64,000 nt of DNA from Kordia sp. SMS9 (GTDB lineage Bacteria; Bacteroidota; Bacteroidia; Flavobacteriales; Flavobacteriaceae), in contig NZ_CP031153.1 in NCBI RefSeq assembly GCF_003352465.1, forward strand, positions 1,354,465 through 1,418,464, given 5' to 3'. The position numbers and the translations under genes are program-made. Below are positions 43,940 through 53,727 of this stretch, in pieces (position 1 is the first letter of the stretch; each line of letters begins with the position of its first letter). Under the pieces are notes generated by a model, which worked only from the letters and a program-made list of their open reading frames with translations, had not been told where the DNA came from and did no database searches.

Positions 43940-45517
43940 ATGGCAGAAGTTAAAGCTGCTGAGGTATCAGCAATATTAAAAAAACAACTTTCAGGATTTG
44001 AAGCAACTGCTTCACTTGACGAAGTTGGAACTGTACTACAAGTAGGTGATGGTATCGCTCGTGTGTATGGATTGGCTAACGCTCAATACGGAGAATTAGT
44101 AGAATTCGCAACAGGCATGGAAGGTATCGTATTGAACCTTGAAGAAGACAATGTTGGTGTAGTATTATTAGGACCTTCAAGAGGAATTAGTGAAGGTGCT
44201 ACGGTAAAACGTACACAACGTATTGCTTCTATTAATGTAGGAGAAGAAGTTGTAGGACGTGTAGTTGATACTTTAGGAAATCCAATTGATGGTAAAGGGC
44301 CAATCGGAGGGAAATTGTATGAAATGCCTTTGGAGCGTAAAGCACCAGGTGTAATTTTCCGTCAACCCGTAGATGAGCCAATGCAAACTGGGATCAAGTC
44401 CATCGACGCCATGATTCCTGTAGGTAGAGGTCAACGTGAGTTGGTCATTGGTGACCGTCAAACAGGTAAAACCACCGTTTGTATTGATACAATTCTAAAC
44501 CAAAAAGAATTCTATGATGCTGGTGAACCTGTATTTTGTATTTATGTAGCTATTGGACAAAAAGCGTCAACAGTTGCAGCAATTGCAAAAACATTAGAAG
44601 AAAAAGGAGCATTAGCATATACAGTTATTGTAGCAGCTAACGCATCAGATCCTGCACCAATGCAGGTATATGCACCATTCGCTGGAGCAGCTATCGGAGA
44701 ATATTTCCGTGATACAGGTCGTCCTGCATTAATCGTGTATGATGATTTATCAAAACAAGCGGTTGCATACCGTGAGGTATCGTTATTATTACGTCGTCCT
44801 CCAGGACGTGAGGCGTATCCAGGTGACGTTTTCTACCTTCACTCTCGTTTATTAGAGCGTGCGGCAAAAGTAATTGCCGATGATGATATCGCTAAAAACA
44901 TGAACGACTTACCAGATTCTTTAAAGCCACTTGTAAAAGGTGGTGGATCGTTAACAGCATTACCAATCATTGAAACACAAGCAGGAGATGTATCTGCCTA
45001 TATTCCAACAAACGTAATTTCGATTACGGATGGACAGATATTCTTAGATGGTGATTTATTTAACTCTGGTGTTCGTCCAGCAATTAACGTAGGTATTTCA
45101 GTATCTCGTGTAGGTGGTTCGGCGCAAATTAAATCCATGAAAAAAGTAGCAGGTACGTTAAAACTAGATCAAGCGCAGTTCCGTGAATTAGAAGCGTTCG
45201 CAAAATTTGGTTCTGACTTAGATGCGGTTACTTTAAACGTAATTAACAAAGGTAAACGTAACGTTGAGATCTTAAAGCAAGCGCAAAACGATCCGTATAC
45301 AGTAGAAGATCAGGTTGCAATCATTTATGCTGGATCTAAAAACTTATTAAGAGATGTTCCTGTAAATAAAGTAAAAGAATTTGAAAGAGATTTCATTGAA
45401 TTCTTAAACGCAAAACACAGAGACATTCTTGATACATTAAAAGCAGGAAAACTAACAGACGAAGTTACAGATACGTTAACGCGTGTTTGTAAAGAGATGT
45501 CTGCGAAATACAATTAG
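43940..45517 (+). CDS. atpA: ATP synthase F1 subunit alpha
   Basis: The 525-residue protein shows an N-terminal beta-barrel ([19 protein letters not shown]), the Walker A motif GDRQTGKT near 172, the arginine-finger region with [11 protein letters not shown] and a helical C-terminus. Length and motifs are standard. It carries non-catalytic nucleotide sites. atpD and atpC (beta and epsilon) are not in the window; in Bacteroidota they commonly form a separate locus. Confidence 0.97.
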   Translation: MAEVKAAEVSAILKKQLSGFEATASLDEVGTVLQVGDGIARVYGLANAQYGELVEFATGMEGIVLNLEEDNVGVVLLGPSRGISEGATVKRTQRIASINVGEEVVGRVVDTLGNPIDGKGPIGGKLYEMPLERKAPGVIFRQPVDEPMQTGIKSIDAMIPVGRGQRELVIGDRQTGKTTVCIDTILNQKEFYDAGEPVFCIYVAIGQKASTVAAIAKTLEEKGALAYTVIVAANASDPAPMQVYAPFAGAAIGEYFRDTGRPALIVYDDLSKQAVAYREVSLLLRRPPGREAYPGDVFYLHSRLLERAAKVIADDDIAKNMNDLPDSLKPLVKGGGSLTALPIIETQAGDVSAYIPTNVISITDGQIFLDGDLFNSGVRPAINVGISVSRVGGSAQIKSMKKVAGTLKLDQAQFRELEAFAKFGSDLDAVTLNVINKGKRNVEILKQAQNDPYTVEDQVAIIYAGSKNLLRDVPVNKVKEFERDFIEFLNAKHRDILDTLKAGKLTDEVTDTLTRVCKEMSAKYN

Positions 45518-45520
45518 TAA

Positions 45521-45629
45521 TTAGTATTGAGTACAAAGTATTGAGATAGTTCGATACTTTGTACTTTCAACATAAAAATATGATATTGAGTTTCAGTCTC
45601 AACACTAACAACTCAATACTCAATACTAA
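45521..45629. repeat. Nested inverted repeats between atpA and atpG
   Basis: The outer pair is TTAGTATTGAGT (45521-45532) with ACTCAATACTAA (45618-45629). The inner pair is GTACAAAGTAT (45531-45541) with ATACTTTGTAC (45554-45564), both perfect. AGTATTGAG words recur near 53705-53717. It looks like a small palindromic insertion rather than a terminator, as atpG must still be transcribed. Confidence 0.65.
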
Positions 45630-45635
45630 AAACAA

Positions 45636-46496
45636 ATGGCAAACTTAAAAGAAATACGTAATAGAATTACTTCTGTAAAATCAACAATGCAGATAACGAG
45701 TGCTATGAAAATGGTATCCGCTGCAAAGTTGAAAAAAGCACAAGACGCCATCACAGCGATGCGTCCGTATGCTAACAAACTTACAGAATTACTACAAAGT
45801 TTAAGCGCAACCTTAGATGCAGATAGCGGAAGCAAATTTGCAGACCAACGTGAAGTAAACAAAGTATTAATAGTAGCTATTACATCTAACAGAGGATTGT
45901 GTGGAGCGTTTAACTCAAACATCATCAAACAATCCAACCATTTAATCAACAATACCTACGCTGGAAAGCAAGTAGATGTATTGACGATTGGTAAAAAAGG
46001 AAACGATATCCTATCTAAAACAAACACGATCATTGAAAATCGTAGCGATGTTTTTGATGCGTTAACCTTTGATAATGTAGCTGAAATTGCTGAAAAATTA
46101 ATGGAATTGTTTGAAAACGGATCGTATGATAAAATCGAGATCGTTTACAACAAATTCAAAAATGCAGCGACACAAATCGTCATGACGGAACAATTTTTAC
46201 CAATTGTCCCAATGGAATCAGAAGAAAACGTTCAATTAGATTATATTTTTGAGCCATCAAAAGAAGAAATCGTTGAAGGATTGATTCCGAAGTCGTTAAA
46301 AACACAGTTATACAAAGGAATCAGAGACTCTTTTGCAAGTGAACACGGAGCGCGTATGACAGCGATGCACAAAGCAACCGACAACGCTGCAGAATTGAGA
46401 GATTCCTTAACATTGACCTACAACAAAGCACGTCAGGCAGCCATTACAAACGAAATCTTAGAAATCGTTGGTGGAGCGGAAGCGCTGAATAACTAA
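45636..46496 (+). CDS. atpG: ATP synthase F1 subunit gamma
   Basis: The 286-residue protein has the N-terminal coiled helix (KEIRNRITSVKSTMQITSAMKMVSAAKLKKA), the central alpha/beta domain (SNRGLCGAFNSN) and the C-terminal helix (ASEHGARMTAMHKATDNA, ending NEILEIVGGAEAL). It is the rotor shaft that drives catalysis in F1. The gap to atpA is 118 bases, filled by a palindromic repeat, and the terminator at 46561 ends the operon. Confidence 0.96.
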   Translation: MANLKEIRNRITSVKSTMQITSAMKMVSAAKLKKAQDAITAMRPYANKLTELLQSLSATLDADSGSKFADQREVNKVLIVAITSNRGLCGAFNSNIIKQSNHLINNTYAGKQVDVLTIGKKGNDILSKTNTIIENRSDVFDALTFDNVAEIAEKLMELFENGSYDKIEIVYNKFKNAATQIVMTEQFLPIVPMESEENVQLDYIFEPSKEEIVEGLIPKSLKTQLYKGIRDSFASEHGARMTAMHKATDNAAELRDSLTLTYNKARQAAITNEILEIVGGAEALNN

Positions 46497-46560
46497 ATAG
46501 TATTATTTTGTCGTTCCTGCGAAGGCAGGAATCTAAAAGAATTACTGAATATATAAGTCT

Positions 46561-46596
46561 AAAACCTCATGTTTCCATGAGGTTTTTTGTTTTTAT
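46561..46596 (+). terminator. Rho-independent terminator of the atp operon
   Basis: AAAACCTCATG (46561-46571) pairs perfectly with CATGAGGTTTT (46576-46586) over a 4-base loop and continues into TTGTTTTTAT. A smaller perfect hairpin, TTCCTGC/GCAGGAA (46514-46531), lies between it and atpG. Confidence 0.9.
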
Positions 46597-46608
46597 ACCT
46601 ATTTTGAA

Positions 46609-46714
46609 ACGTCATTGCGAGAATTTCAAAGAAATTAGTGGCAATCTGTGAGTTTCAAAACACAATTATCATATGATATAAACAGATTACTTCGTCATAC
46701 TTCCTCGTAAAGAC
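46609..46714. repeat. Dispersed GTCATTGCGAG-type palindromic repeat
   Basis: CGTCATTGCGAGAA and GGCAATCTG on the left are mirrored by CAGATTACTTCGTCAT and CCTCGTAAAGACG on the right. The mirrored halves make a degenerate palindrome of the widespread bacterial 'ATTGCGAG' repeat type. No gene is visible in 46497-47000. Confidence 0.65.
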
Positions 46715-46730
46715 GTATCAAAATCCAAAC

Positions 46731-46869
46731 CGTCACTTCGAGTGGTTTTTCTGTCATATTGAGCGCAGTCGAAATAGATAGAAAAATTGTATCGAGAAGT
46801 ACTATGAAAACGAATTGCTTCAAAGCAATTCTCGATACAATTCGCTTAGGCGAATCACTCGAAGTGACG
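46731..46869. repeat. Dispersed CGTCACTTCGAGT repeat with 14-bp terminal inverted repeats
   Basis: CGTCACTTCGAGTG (46731-46744) and CACTCGAAGTGACG (46856-46869) are exact inverted ends. The interior contains ATTGTATCGAGAAGTACTATGAAA and its mirror, AATTCTCGATACAATT. Shorter copies occur at 53728 and 54429. It carries no ORF and looks like a non-autonomous, MITE-like element. Confidence 0.7.
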
Positions 46870-46972
46870 ATCAGTAATAAAAACAAATTCACAAATTGAC
46901 GAATCCACAAATTGACAAAAATAAAACCCAAAACACAACGTTATCATTTTAACACTAAAAACCTTAATTCTG

Positions 46973-46980
46973 TATCTTTG
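46973..46980 (+). promoter_or_regulatory. -7 element of the TPR-AraC gene
   Basis: TATCTTTG matches TAnnTTTG and is 20 bases before the ATG at 47001. A -33 TTG is not evident. Confidence 0.45.
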
Positions 46981-47000
46981 TAAAAACTGTTACCAATCGC

Positions 47001-48731
47001 ATGCGCCAAAAATCCCCTTATTTCCTCTTTCTAATGCTATGTTTTAGTTTGAATACCTTTTTAAACGCACAAACCGAAAATGATTCTTTGGCGAAGTATA
47101 GTTATGAGGAGTTACATGCGCTAATTGATAGTACAAAATATGATAAACAAGAATTGTCAAAATTATATACAGAAGAATATTTAAAACGAGCTAAACTAGA
47201 TGGAAATGAGATAAAAATATCTAGAGGGTATTTTTATTTGACATATTATTATTATGATAAAAATATTCTTTTAGGATTGAAATACGCAGATAGTATTATA
47301 GATACATGTAAAGACTGTAGGCATAATAAATATCCAGCTCTAGGTTACTACTTCAAAGGATATTTTTATAGTTTGGATGGACTTACTAATACTTTAGCTT
47401 TAAATAACTTTTTAAAAGCATTAAAAGTTTTAAGTAAAAATAGAAATGTTGAGTTAGAGCTTGATACTAGAAATGCAATAATAAGTATACAAGGAAATTG
47501 GTCAGCGAATGAGGAAACCCTTGATTTTATTAAAGAAGATTTGGAATTTTTAATTACCAATAAAGAAAACATTCAAGATTTTAAAATAAAGTATTTGTAT
47601 GCTTTAGGAAATCTATGTAAAGGATATATAAAAAATAAAAAGTATAATGAAAGTTTGAAAATTTCTAAACAAGGAATTCAAGAAAGTTTAATCTTCAAAG
47701 ACACTCTAGAGTCTTATGATTTTACTTCTTTAGCAGGACAAACTCAATATTATTTAGGAAATTATCAGGCAGCTATAGATAGCTCTTTAAAAGTATTACC
47801 TCATTTAATTAAAATTGATGACAGAGATTTAGTAATGGAATACTATTACTTAGCCAAAAGCTACAACAAACTCAAGCAACCAGAAAAGGCACAATTTCAT
47901 TTCTTAAAAACAGATTCCATTTACCAAGCTACCAAAGACATTTTCCCAGAAATGCGAAATGTGTATGAACATATCATCGAGTATTACAAAAGCAAAAATG
48001 ATGTTGAAAATCAAATCAAATATTATGATCGATTAATAGAAACGGATAAAATTATTGATTCAACGTATACATACGTAACAGAAACTGTCAACAAAAAATT
48101 CGACACACCACAAGCCATTGCAGAACGCGCACGTTTGCTAGAAGAAGCGCAAGCCAAAGAAAACTCTTGGAAATATCGTTTTGGAGCTATTAGTGGAATT
48201 TTGTTAATCATTCTCGGTATTTTAATCGCAGCATTTCGTCGTCAAAAATACTATAAAAAACGTTTCGAGAATTTGATGAATGTAGAACAGCCTCAGAATA
48301 CTCCAAAAAAGAGCGCTGAGGCTCTCGAAGCGCGGAAAACACAAACCAAAGAAATCGACGTTCCACAAGAAATCGTGGAAAACATTCTAACTCAATTGCA
48401 AAAGTTTGAAGCTTCTCAAAAATTCACCAAACAAATTTCTTTAGCAGACTTAGCAAAAAAGCTAAAAACCAATCCAAAATACTTATCAAAAGTCATCAAC
48501 GGACATTACGAAAAAAACTTCAGTTCGTATATGAACGAATTGCGCATCGAATATGTCATTTCCAAACTAAAAACAGATTCTAAATTCAGAAACTACACCA
48601 TCAAAGCCATTGGAAAAGAAGCAGGTTTTGGGAATACAGAATCGTTCTCCAAAGCATTTCATAAAATCACAGGAATCAAGCCTTCATACTTCATCAATCA
48701 ATTACAAAAGCGCTTGGAAAGCAAAGACTAA
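47001..48731 (+). CDS. TPR membrane regulator with C-terminal AraC DNA-binding domain
   Basis: The 576-residue protein starts with a signal peptide (PYFLFLMLCFSLNTFLNAQ). TPR-like helices follow to about 385, then a membrane helix (FGAISGILLIILGILIAAF) and a cytoplasmic AraC domain (about 450-570): SLADLAKKLKTNPKYLSKVI, then IKAIGKEAGFGNTESFSKAF and GIKPSYFI. It should sense a periplasmic signal through the TPR part and regulate genes directly. The targets are unknown. The region upstream is filled with repeats, and no operon partner is apparent. Confidence 0.9.
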   Translation: MRQKSPYFLFLMLCFSLNTFLNAQTENDSLAKYSYEELHALIDSTKYDKQELSKLYTEEYLKRAKLDGNEIKISRGYFYLTYYYYDKNILLGLKYADSIIDTCKDCRHNKYPALGYYFKGYFYSLDGLTNTLALNNFLKALKVLSKNRNVELELDTRNAIISIQGNWSANEETLDFIKEDLEFLITNKENIQDFKIKYLYALGNLCKGYIKNKKYNESLKISKQGIQESLIFKDTLESYDFTSLAGQTQYYLGNYQAAIDSSLKVLPHLIKIDDRDLVMEYYYLAKSYNKLKQPEKAQFHFLKTDSIYQATKDIFPEMRNVYEHIIEYYKSKNDVENQIKYYDRLIETDKIIDSTYTYVTETVNKKFDTPQAIAERARLLEEAQAKENSWKYRFGAISGILLIILGILIAAFRRQKYYKKRFENLMNVEQPQNTPKKSAEALEARKTQTKEIDVPQEIVENILTQLQKFEASQKFTKQISLADLAKKLKTNPKYLSKVINGHYEKNFSSYMNELRIEYVISKLKTDSKFRNYTIKAIGKEAGFGNTESFSKAFHKITGIKPSYFINQLQKRLESKD

Positions 48732-48820
48732 AAGTAGTTTTAAGAAAATAAGAATTTTGTTTTTTCTTTACATCAGCTATTCTACAAACTCATACCATTT
48801 TATAGTCTGATTGGTATTAC

Positions 48821-49144
48821 TTACGACTTATTCATCAAACCAAGAATAAGAAAAATAGGGAAAACAACATATCCAGAATATAAAAACCACGGATGTTTTG
48901 CATCTTCAAGAACGGCTTCAATTCGGTCTTTGGTTCTTCTTGGAAAAGCGTCTGCATCCTTTTCAATACGATGACAAGAAGTACACTCAATACGAACTTT
49001 TTTACCATACGCAAAGAATAAAATTTTCAATGCAAAAAACTTGGAATGCACTTTTACGTTCAGACTTTCCTCAGTATTGCAACGATCACAAGAAGTTTTT
49101 TTTACAATTTCATCAGCAATAAGACGTTCAGCAATGAGAGGCAT
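48821..49144 (-). CDS. Small zinc-ribbon membrane protein
   Basis: The 107-residue protein has two CxxC pairs, C19/C22 (CDRC) and C54/C57 (CTSC), which should bind one zinc, and a C-terminal membrane helix (WFLYSGYVVFPIFLILGL). Between them is FFALKILFFAYGKKVRIE. I do not know the family; the function is unknown. It is a single gene, convergent with the TPR-AraC gene. Confidence 0.68.
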   Translation of the reverse strand: MPLIAERLIADEIVKKTSCDRCNTEESLNVKVHSKFFALKILFFAYGKKVRIECTSCHRIEKDADAFPRRTKDRIEAVLEDAKHPWFLYSGYVVFPIFLILGLMNKS

Positions 49145-49366
49145 AAAGGTAAATTTAGAGGTGTGAATGTATCAAAAATAACAAAAAATAACTATTCTGC
49201 AACAGCATAAAAAAGTTCAGCATAGAAAATGAATCAATACGTTTGAATTTATAGAGAAAAGACAAATCCAAAAAACAATAAAAAATTCGTGCATTCGTAG
49301 TAAAAACGCATAAGAGTGCGCAAAACAAAAACACAACAGGAAGCAATCTAAAAGCAAAGCGGTCCA

Positions 49367-49405
49367 AAAATGTTCACACTGAGCGGAGTCGAAGTGTAAC
49401 ATTTT
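49367..49405. repeat. Imperfect palindrome in the 49145-49446 intergenic region
   Basis: AAAATGTTCACACT and AGTGTAACATTTT flank GAGCGGAGTCGA. This is a 'CACTGAGCGGAGTCGAAGTG' type dispersed repeat. The rest of 49145-49446 is A-rich filler, including ATTCGTGCATTCGTAG, with no gene seen. Confidence 0.55.
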
Positions 49406-49446
49406 CAAAAAACTGCATCTAAAGGGAAAATCAAAAAAACAAACAG

Positions 49447-50292
49447 ATGAATATCTTTAGAAAATTAATCGTTTTATTCGCCGTTTTTGTGAGTTACACA
49501 ATGCAATCACAAGAAACCGCATTTCAAGTAAAAGTCACAGGAAAAGGAAATCCAATCTTACTATTTCCTGGTTTTAGTTGTACAGGCGACGTTTGGAACG
49601 AAACCGTAAAAGAACTTTCCAAAACGAATGAATGTCACATATTTACCTTTGCAGGATTCGGAAACGTTCCCGCAATAGAATCTCCATGGTTGGAAACCAT
49701 TAAAAATGAGGTCCAAAAATATGTCGCTCGTAAAAACTTAGAAAAACCAACCATCATCGGACATAGTATGGGCGGATCGTTGGCACTGTGGTTAGCTTCC
49801 GAAAATCCAGAAACCTACAAACAATTAATCATCGTAGACGGACTGGCAAGTATTGGCGCACTTATGATTCCTGACTTTTCACCAGAAAAAGTAAGCTATG
49901 ACAATCCGTTTGCCAAACAACAATTGGAAATGGACGCCACAGCATTCAACAAAATGGCAACACAAATGGCAGCAGGAATGACCTTGACCAAAGAAAAACA
50001 ACCTACATTAGTTTCTTGGATGGAACAAGCCGATCGAAAAACCTATGTGAACGGGTATATTGACCTTATGAAGTTAGACTTACGAGAAAACATCAAAAGT
50101 ATTCAAATTCCGGTAACAATTATGGCGTCTGTGAGCTTCTACCCAAAACCACAAGTAGAAAAACTATACACAGAACAATATCAAAAACTAACAAATAAAA
50201 ACATGCTATACGTTGAAAATTCGGCGCACTTTATTATGTTTGATCAAGCGGAATGGTTTCTGAAAGAAGTTAAAAAGTTAATTCGTTTATAG
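49447..50292 (+). CDS. Secreted alpha/beta-fold hydrolase
   Basis: The 281-residue protein has a signal peptide (LIVLFAVFVSYTMQSQ). The nucleophile elbow is GHSMGGSLALWLA (S107), the oxyanion loop is LLFPGFSCTGDVW and the catalytic His is in ENSAHFIMFDQ near 262. The acid residue is not where expected. The usual strand-7 site reads IPVTIMASVSFYP, without an Asp, so the acid may be supplied elsewhere. The substrate is unknown. The sigma factor gene follows but is separated by repeat-like sequence. Confidence 0.85.
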   Translation: MNIFRKLIVLFAVFVSYTMQSQETAFQVKVTGKGNPILLFPGFSCTGDVWNETVKELSKTNECHIFTFAGFGNVPAIESPWLETIKNEVQKYVARKNLEKPTIIGHSMGGSLALWLASENPETYKQLIIVDGLASIGALMIPDFSPEKVSYDNPFAKQQLEMDATAFNKMATQMAAGMTLTKEKQPTLVSWMEQADRKTYVNGYIDLMKLDLRENIKSIQIPVTIMASVSFYPKPQVEKLYTEQYQKLTNKNMLYVENSAHFIMFDQAEWFLKEVKKLIRL

Positions 50293-50405
50293 TTGTGAGT
50301 TGTCGGTTGTCAGTTAGTTCAAACAAATTTACTACGAACCGACTAACAACAAAGAGCCAAAAAAATATAAAGAATCTAAAAGCGCAGCGATCTAAAAACA
50401 AAAAA

Positions 50406-50903
50406 GTGAATCCACAAACCAACAACTTCAAAAATATATACCAAGATCATTATGAAAAGGTCTACAGACTCTGTCTAGGATACGTCAATGGTGACGAAAC
50501 GTTGGCGAAAGACTTAGCACAGGAAGCGTTTATTAAAGTTTGGGAACATTTGGAGCAATTCAAACAAAAATCGAGCATTGGCACTTGGATCTATCGTATT
50601 ACCGTAAATACCTGTTTGCTATTCATTCGAAAAAACAAAAAAGGAAGCTACAGTTTGCCCGAAATACAACAAGACGACACCAATGTAGTGGAAGAAGAAA
50701 AAGTGCGTCAAACGCGTTTACAACAAATGTACGCGTGTATTCAGCAACTCAAACAAACCGAACGAATTGTCATCTTACTGGTTTTAGAAGGCATACCACA
50801 AAAAGAAATTGCGGACATCACAGGACATTCACACCAAAACATTCGTGTGATGGTACACAGAATCAAAGAAAAACTCACAAAATGTGTCACTCATGGAATT
50901 TAA
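50406..50903 (+). CDS. ECF-type RNA polymerase sigma factor
   Basis: I place the start at GTG (50406), because the frame's first 37 codons (from 50295) are repeat-derived and low in complexity. The 165-residue protein has sigma region 2 (NIYQDHYEKVYRLCLGYVNG, then LAQEAFIKVWEHLEQF and GTWIYRITVNTCL) and region 4 (CIQQLKQTERIVILLVLEG, then QKEIADITGHSHQNIRVMVHR). It should direct transcription of a small stress regulon. The next gene overlaps by 11 bases and encodes a membrane protein, probably its anti-sigma factor or partner. Confidence 0.9.
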   Translation: MNPQTNNFKNIYQDHYEKVYRLCLGYVNGDETLAKDLAQEAFIKVWEHLEQFKQKSSIGTWIYRITVNTCLLFIRKNKKGSYSLPEIQQDDTNVVEEEKVRQTRLQQMYACIQQLKQTERIVILLVLEGIPQKEIADITGHSHQNIRVMVHRIKEKLTKCVTHGI

Positions 50904-51444
50904 AGACATACAAAATACTTGGCAACAGCAATCGGGAAAAACAACGATACCCGATTTTACACCTGCACAACAAAAACTTCAAAAATTACGCAAAGAACAA
51001 CGCATCACACAACTAATTTTGGGCGTTACAGGAATCATACTCATTGTATTCTTCTTTTACATTTCAGCCTACAAATACAGCGGAACGCTCTTAGGAATGT
51101 TACTCATGATCAGCGTCGTGGTCATCCGTGTGTTTATTGAAATTAGAAGCAGGCAAAAACTGCGAAAAATCAACGTATTACTTACGTTAGAAGACTTCAA
51201 AGGGCAACTCATTCATTACTATCAAAACCGTAAAATATTGGCGTTTAGAACCATTCCAATCCTATTGATTGTGTACAATCTTGGTGTTGGCATCATGATG
51301 TATTATTTTTATTTATATCTTTCAAGAGGATTTTTCTATTACGTGTTAATCTCGTATTTAGTTTCGTTTGTCGTACTGTTTTATTTCATCCGCAAACAAG
51401 TCTTGAACGAACTTTCAATACTTAAAGCCCTGCAAGAATCATAG
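50893..51444 (+). CDS. Membrane protein coupled to the ECF sigma factor, possible anti-sigma factor
   Basis: The ATG at 50893 overlaps the sigma factor gene by 11 bases. The 183-residue protein has a soluble N-terminus (MEFKDIQNTWQQQ, FTPAQQKLQKLRKEQ) and two helix pairs (about 44-80 and 120-165). The soluble start could bind the sigma factor, as in small anti-sigma proteins, but there is no zinc motif (HxxxCxxC). I therefore call it a candidate only. Confidence 0.6.
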   Translation: MEFKDIQNTWQQQSGKTTIPDFTPAQQKLQKLRKEQRITQLILGVTGIILIVFFFYISAYKYSGTLLGMLLMISVVVIRVFIEIRSRQKLRKINVLLTLEDFKGQLIHYYQNRKILAFRTIPILLIVYNLGVGIMMYYFYLYLSRGFFYYVLISYLVSFVVLFYFIRKQVLNELSILKALQES

Positions 51445-51658
51445 AAACTATTTCGTGTTTTGTTATTGGTTGTCAGTTTTCAATTCATTCATACAAAATG
51501 CTATTTGATACGAAAACCATTCGTGCCAATTAAAAAGTAAAAAACGACCAAAAAACCATTCGTGAATTCGTGGTTGAAAAAGTTATCAGTTTTCAGTTAT
51601 TTAAAAGAAAATGCACAACGAACCGACTAACAGCCAAAAGCAAATTAATAACAAATAA
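51445..51658. other. Intergenic filler of recurring A-rich phrases
   Basis: No gene is seen. It contains GGTTGTCAGTTTTCAATT, ATTCGTGAATTCGTGG and ACGAACCGACTAACAGCC. Close variants of these occur at 50292-50350 and 54650-54665. Confidence 0.6.
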
Positions 51659-52174
51659 ATGCACAAACACGTCACAAAGATATTATTAGTAATACTGATG
51701 ACCAGTTTCAGCAACTGCTCCTCACAACAAAAAACGATGAAACTTCAAGAAAACACACCGTTTACAATTGAAGCTGCTTTTTCACAAGTATGGACAGGCG
51801 GACAACCCGATAGTGGAAGCGGCATCAATGTACACATCACCATTCAAAATCCAAACAACAAAGAAATTGAACTTCAACATTTTTACTTCAGAGGAAAAAA
51901 GACAACGCTGGAAGACAATACAAAACGCACCAAAGGATTATACATAGCACGCTTCATCAAACTGGCTGAAAAAGAAATCATTTTACACAACGATCCTAAA
52001 AAAGAAGCCCAAAACGAGCCGCCAAAATTACAAGCTAAATTTCCATTCACGCTAAAAGACAATGAAGGTGTGTTAAGTTATGAGGAAAATGGCACGCTAA
52101 AATATGTCAAACTTAAAAATATCGAGGAAAAACTTCCAAATTACTATCCAAGCGCTCCGCAAAACAAACAATAA
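51659..52174 (+). CDS. Putative lipoprotein of unknown function
   Basis: The 171-residue protein has a lipoprotein-like signal (KILLVILMTSFSNCSSQQ; Cys at about 20). The mature part is rich in beta-strand (INVHITIQNPNNKEIELQHFYF) and Lys/Asn. It has no recognised domain. The C-terminus is polar. It ends 56 bases before the flippase gene, which starts with TTG. Function unknown. Confidence 0.65.
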   Translation: MHKHVTKILLVILMTSFSNCSSQQKTMKLQENTPFTIEAAFSQVWTGGQPDSGSGINVHITIQNPNNKEIELQHFYFRGKKTTLEDNTKRTKGLYIARFIKLAEKEIILHNDPKKEAQNEPPKLQAKFPFTLKDNEGVLSYEENGTLKYVKLKNIEEKLPNYYPSAPQNKQ

Positions 52175-52230
52175 CCGAACTTGGGAAATCCCAAAGAAAT
52201 CAATACATTTGGGCGTAAACAAAACATTCC

Positions 52231-53694
52231 TTGAGCGCACTACAAAAGTTCTTCAAAGACACCATTATCTACGGAATTGCAGCAATTCTGCCACGAGCCA
52301 TCAATATTGGCTTGGTAGGTTTACATACCGATGTTTTTGGACCAGAACGGTATGGTGTCAACACAGAATATTATGTATACGCAGCCTACCTAAATGCCTT
52401 GCTCACGTACGGAATGGAAACCGCCTTCTTTCGCTTCTTCAGTAAAGAACAAGAAAAAGGGAAAATCATTTCTACGTCGTTTATCAGCTTATTAGCTACA
52501 ACGGTGATCTTTTTGATAGTAGGATTGACGTTTGCACCTGAAATAGCACAAACGTTTGGTTTTGAAAAAGTAATGTATGTCAAAATTCTAGTGTGGACAG
52601 TATTTTTAGACACGATTGTCGTCATTCCATTTGCCTATTTGCGGGTCACCAACAGACCGATTCGCTTTGCAGGAATCAAAATTGCCAACATTCTATTTTT
52701 AGCAGTGCTAAATGTACTGTTCTTATGGGCAATTCCAAATGGAATCTTATCCAAAGAAATCCTGCCTGATGTGCTCAATTTCTATGTAAAAGATACGCCA
52801 GAAGTCATCTATATATTTTTAGCGAATGTCTTTGCAAGTTTCTTCACACTCCTATTATTACTACCGAATATCCTAAAAATAAAATGGACGTTTGATAGGA
52901 AAATATTGCAAAAACTACTCATTTATGGTTCGCCCATCATGATTGGAAGTTTGGCGTATGTAACCAACGAAAACATTGACAAACTCTTCTTAGGCGACAT
53001 CATCGGGAAAACAGAAATGGGGAAATACGCAGCTTGTTACAAACTCGGCGTATTCATGACGTTGTACATAACGGCATTTCGTTTGGGTGCCGAACCGTTC
53101 TTTTTCAATCACGCGAAAGAAAAAAATGCCAAAAACAACTATGCAACGATTCTCAAATGGTTTACAATTTTGGGAGCAATTTTTATGTTGGTTGTGGTGG
53201 CATATATTGATCTCTTTGCCAGTATCTTAATTCAACAAAAACAATACTTAGATGCGTTGGCAATTGTTCCAATCATCCTGTTGGCAAACCTCTGTTTAGG
53301 AATTTACAACAACCTATCAATATGGTACAAACTTACCGACAAAACTCGGTACGGCATGTATATCTCTATTTTTGGTGCGATTGTGACGATTCTGTTCAAC
53401 ATTATTATGATTGACAAAATAGGATTCATGGCATCTGCGTGGGCAACTTTGGTCGCGTACGGAAGCATGATGATCATTTCGTATGTATTGGGACAAAAAC
53501 ATTACAAAGTACCGTACAATGTCAAGCAAATAATCGGTTATATTGTCTTAGCGGCTGTACTGTCAGCAATAGCATTCTATGATGGAATTCGTGGAAACTA
53601 TATCATGGCAACTGTATTAGTTTTAGTATTTTTGACAGTGATTTACATAGTTGAACGAAAAGAATTAAAACGCTTATTGCGGAAAGGCTCATAG
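52231..53694 (+). CDS. Oligosaccharide flippase / polysaccharide biosynthesis protein (MVF-like)
   Basis: The 487-residue protein has about 14 membrane helices and the start typical of the family: FKDTIIYGIAAILPRAINIGL with LHTDVFGPERYGVNTEYY. The C-terminal half has ILANLCLGIYNNLSIWYKLTDK. It should flip lipid-linked saccharides across the inner membrane. Start TTG. No glycosyltransferase genes are adjacent; a sugar nucleotidyltransferase gene lies 1 kb downstream. Confidence 0.85.
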   Translation: MSALQKFFKDTIIYGIAAILPRAINIGLVGLHTDVFGPERYGVNTEYYVYAAYLNALLTYGMETAFFRFFSKEQEKGKIISTSFISLLATTVIFLIVGLTFAPEIAQTFGFEKVMYVKILVWTVFLDTIVVIPFAYLRVTNRPIRFAGIKIANILFLAVLNVLFLWAIPNGILSKEILPDVLNFYVKDTPEVIYIFLANVFASFFTLLLLLPNILKIKWTFDRKILQKLLIYGSPIMIGSLAYVTNENIDKLFLGDIIGKTEMGKYAACYKLGVFMTLYITAFRLGAEPFFFNHAKEKNAKNNYATILKWFTILGAIFMLVVVAYIDLFASILIQQKQYLDALAIVPIILLANLCLGIYNNLSIWYKLTDKTRYGMYISIFGAIVTILFNIIMIDKIGFMASAWATLVAYGSMMIISYVLGQKHYKVPYNVKQIIGYIVLAAVLSAIAFYDGIRGNYIMATVLVLVFLTVIYIVERKELKRLLRKGS

Positions 53695-53727
53695 TTTATA
53701 GTAGTATTGAGTATTGAAAAGCCCAAA

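Noticed and set aside
45518..45635. Terminator between atpA and atpG
   Set aside because: The hairpins have no T-run and the essential atpG gene has no clear promoter of its own, so read-through is needed.
48610..48810. 66-codon plus-strand ORF at the end of the TPR-AraC gene
   Set aside because: It overlaps the AraC domain in another frame and has no start signal or similarity.
50295..50405. N-terminal extension of the sigma factor
   Set aside because: It is made of intergenic repeat phrases and has no sigma-factor similarity. The GTG at 50406 directly precedes region 2.
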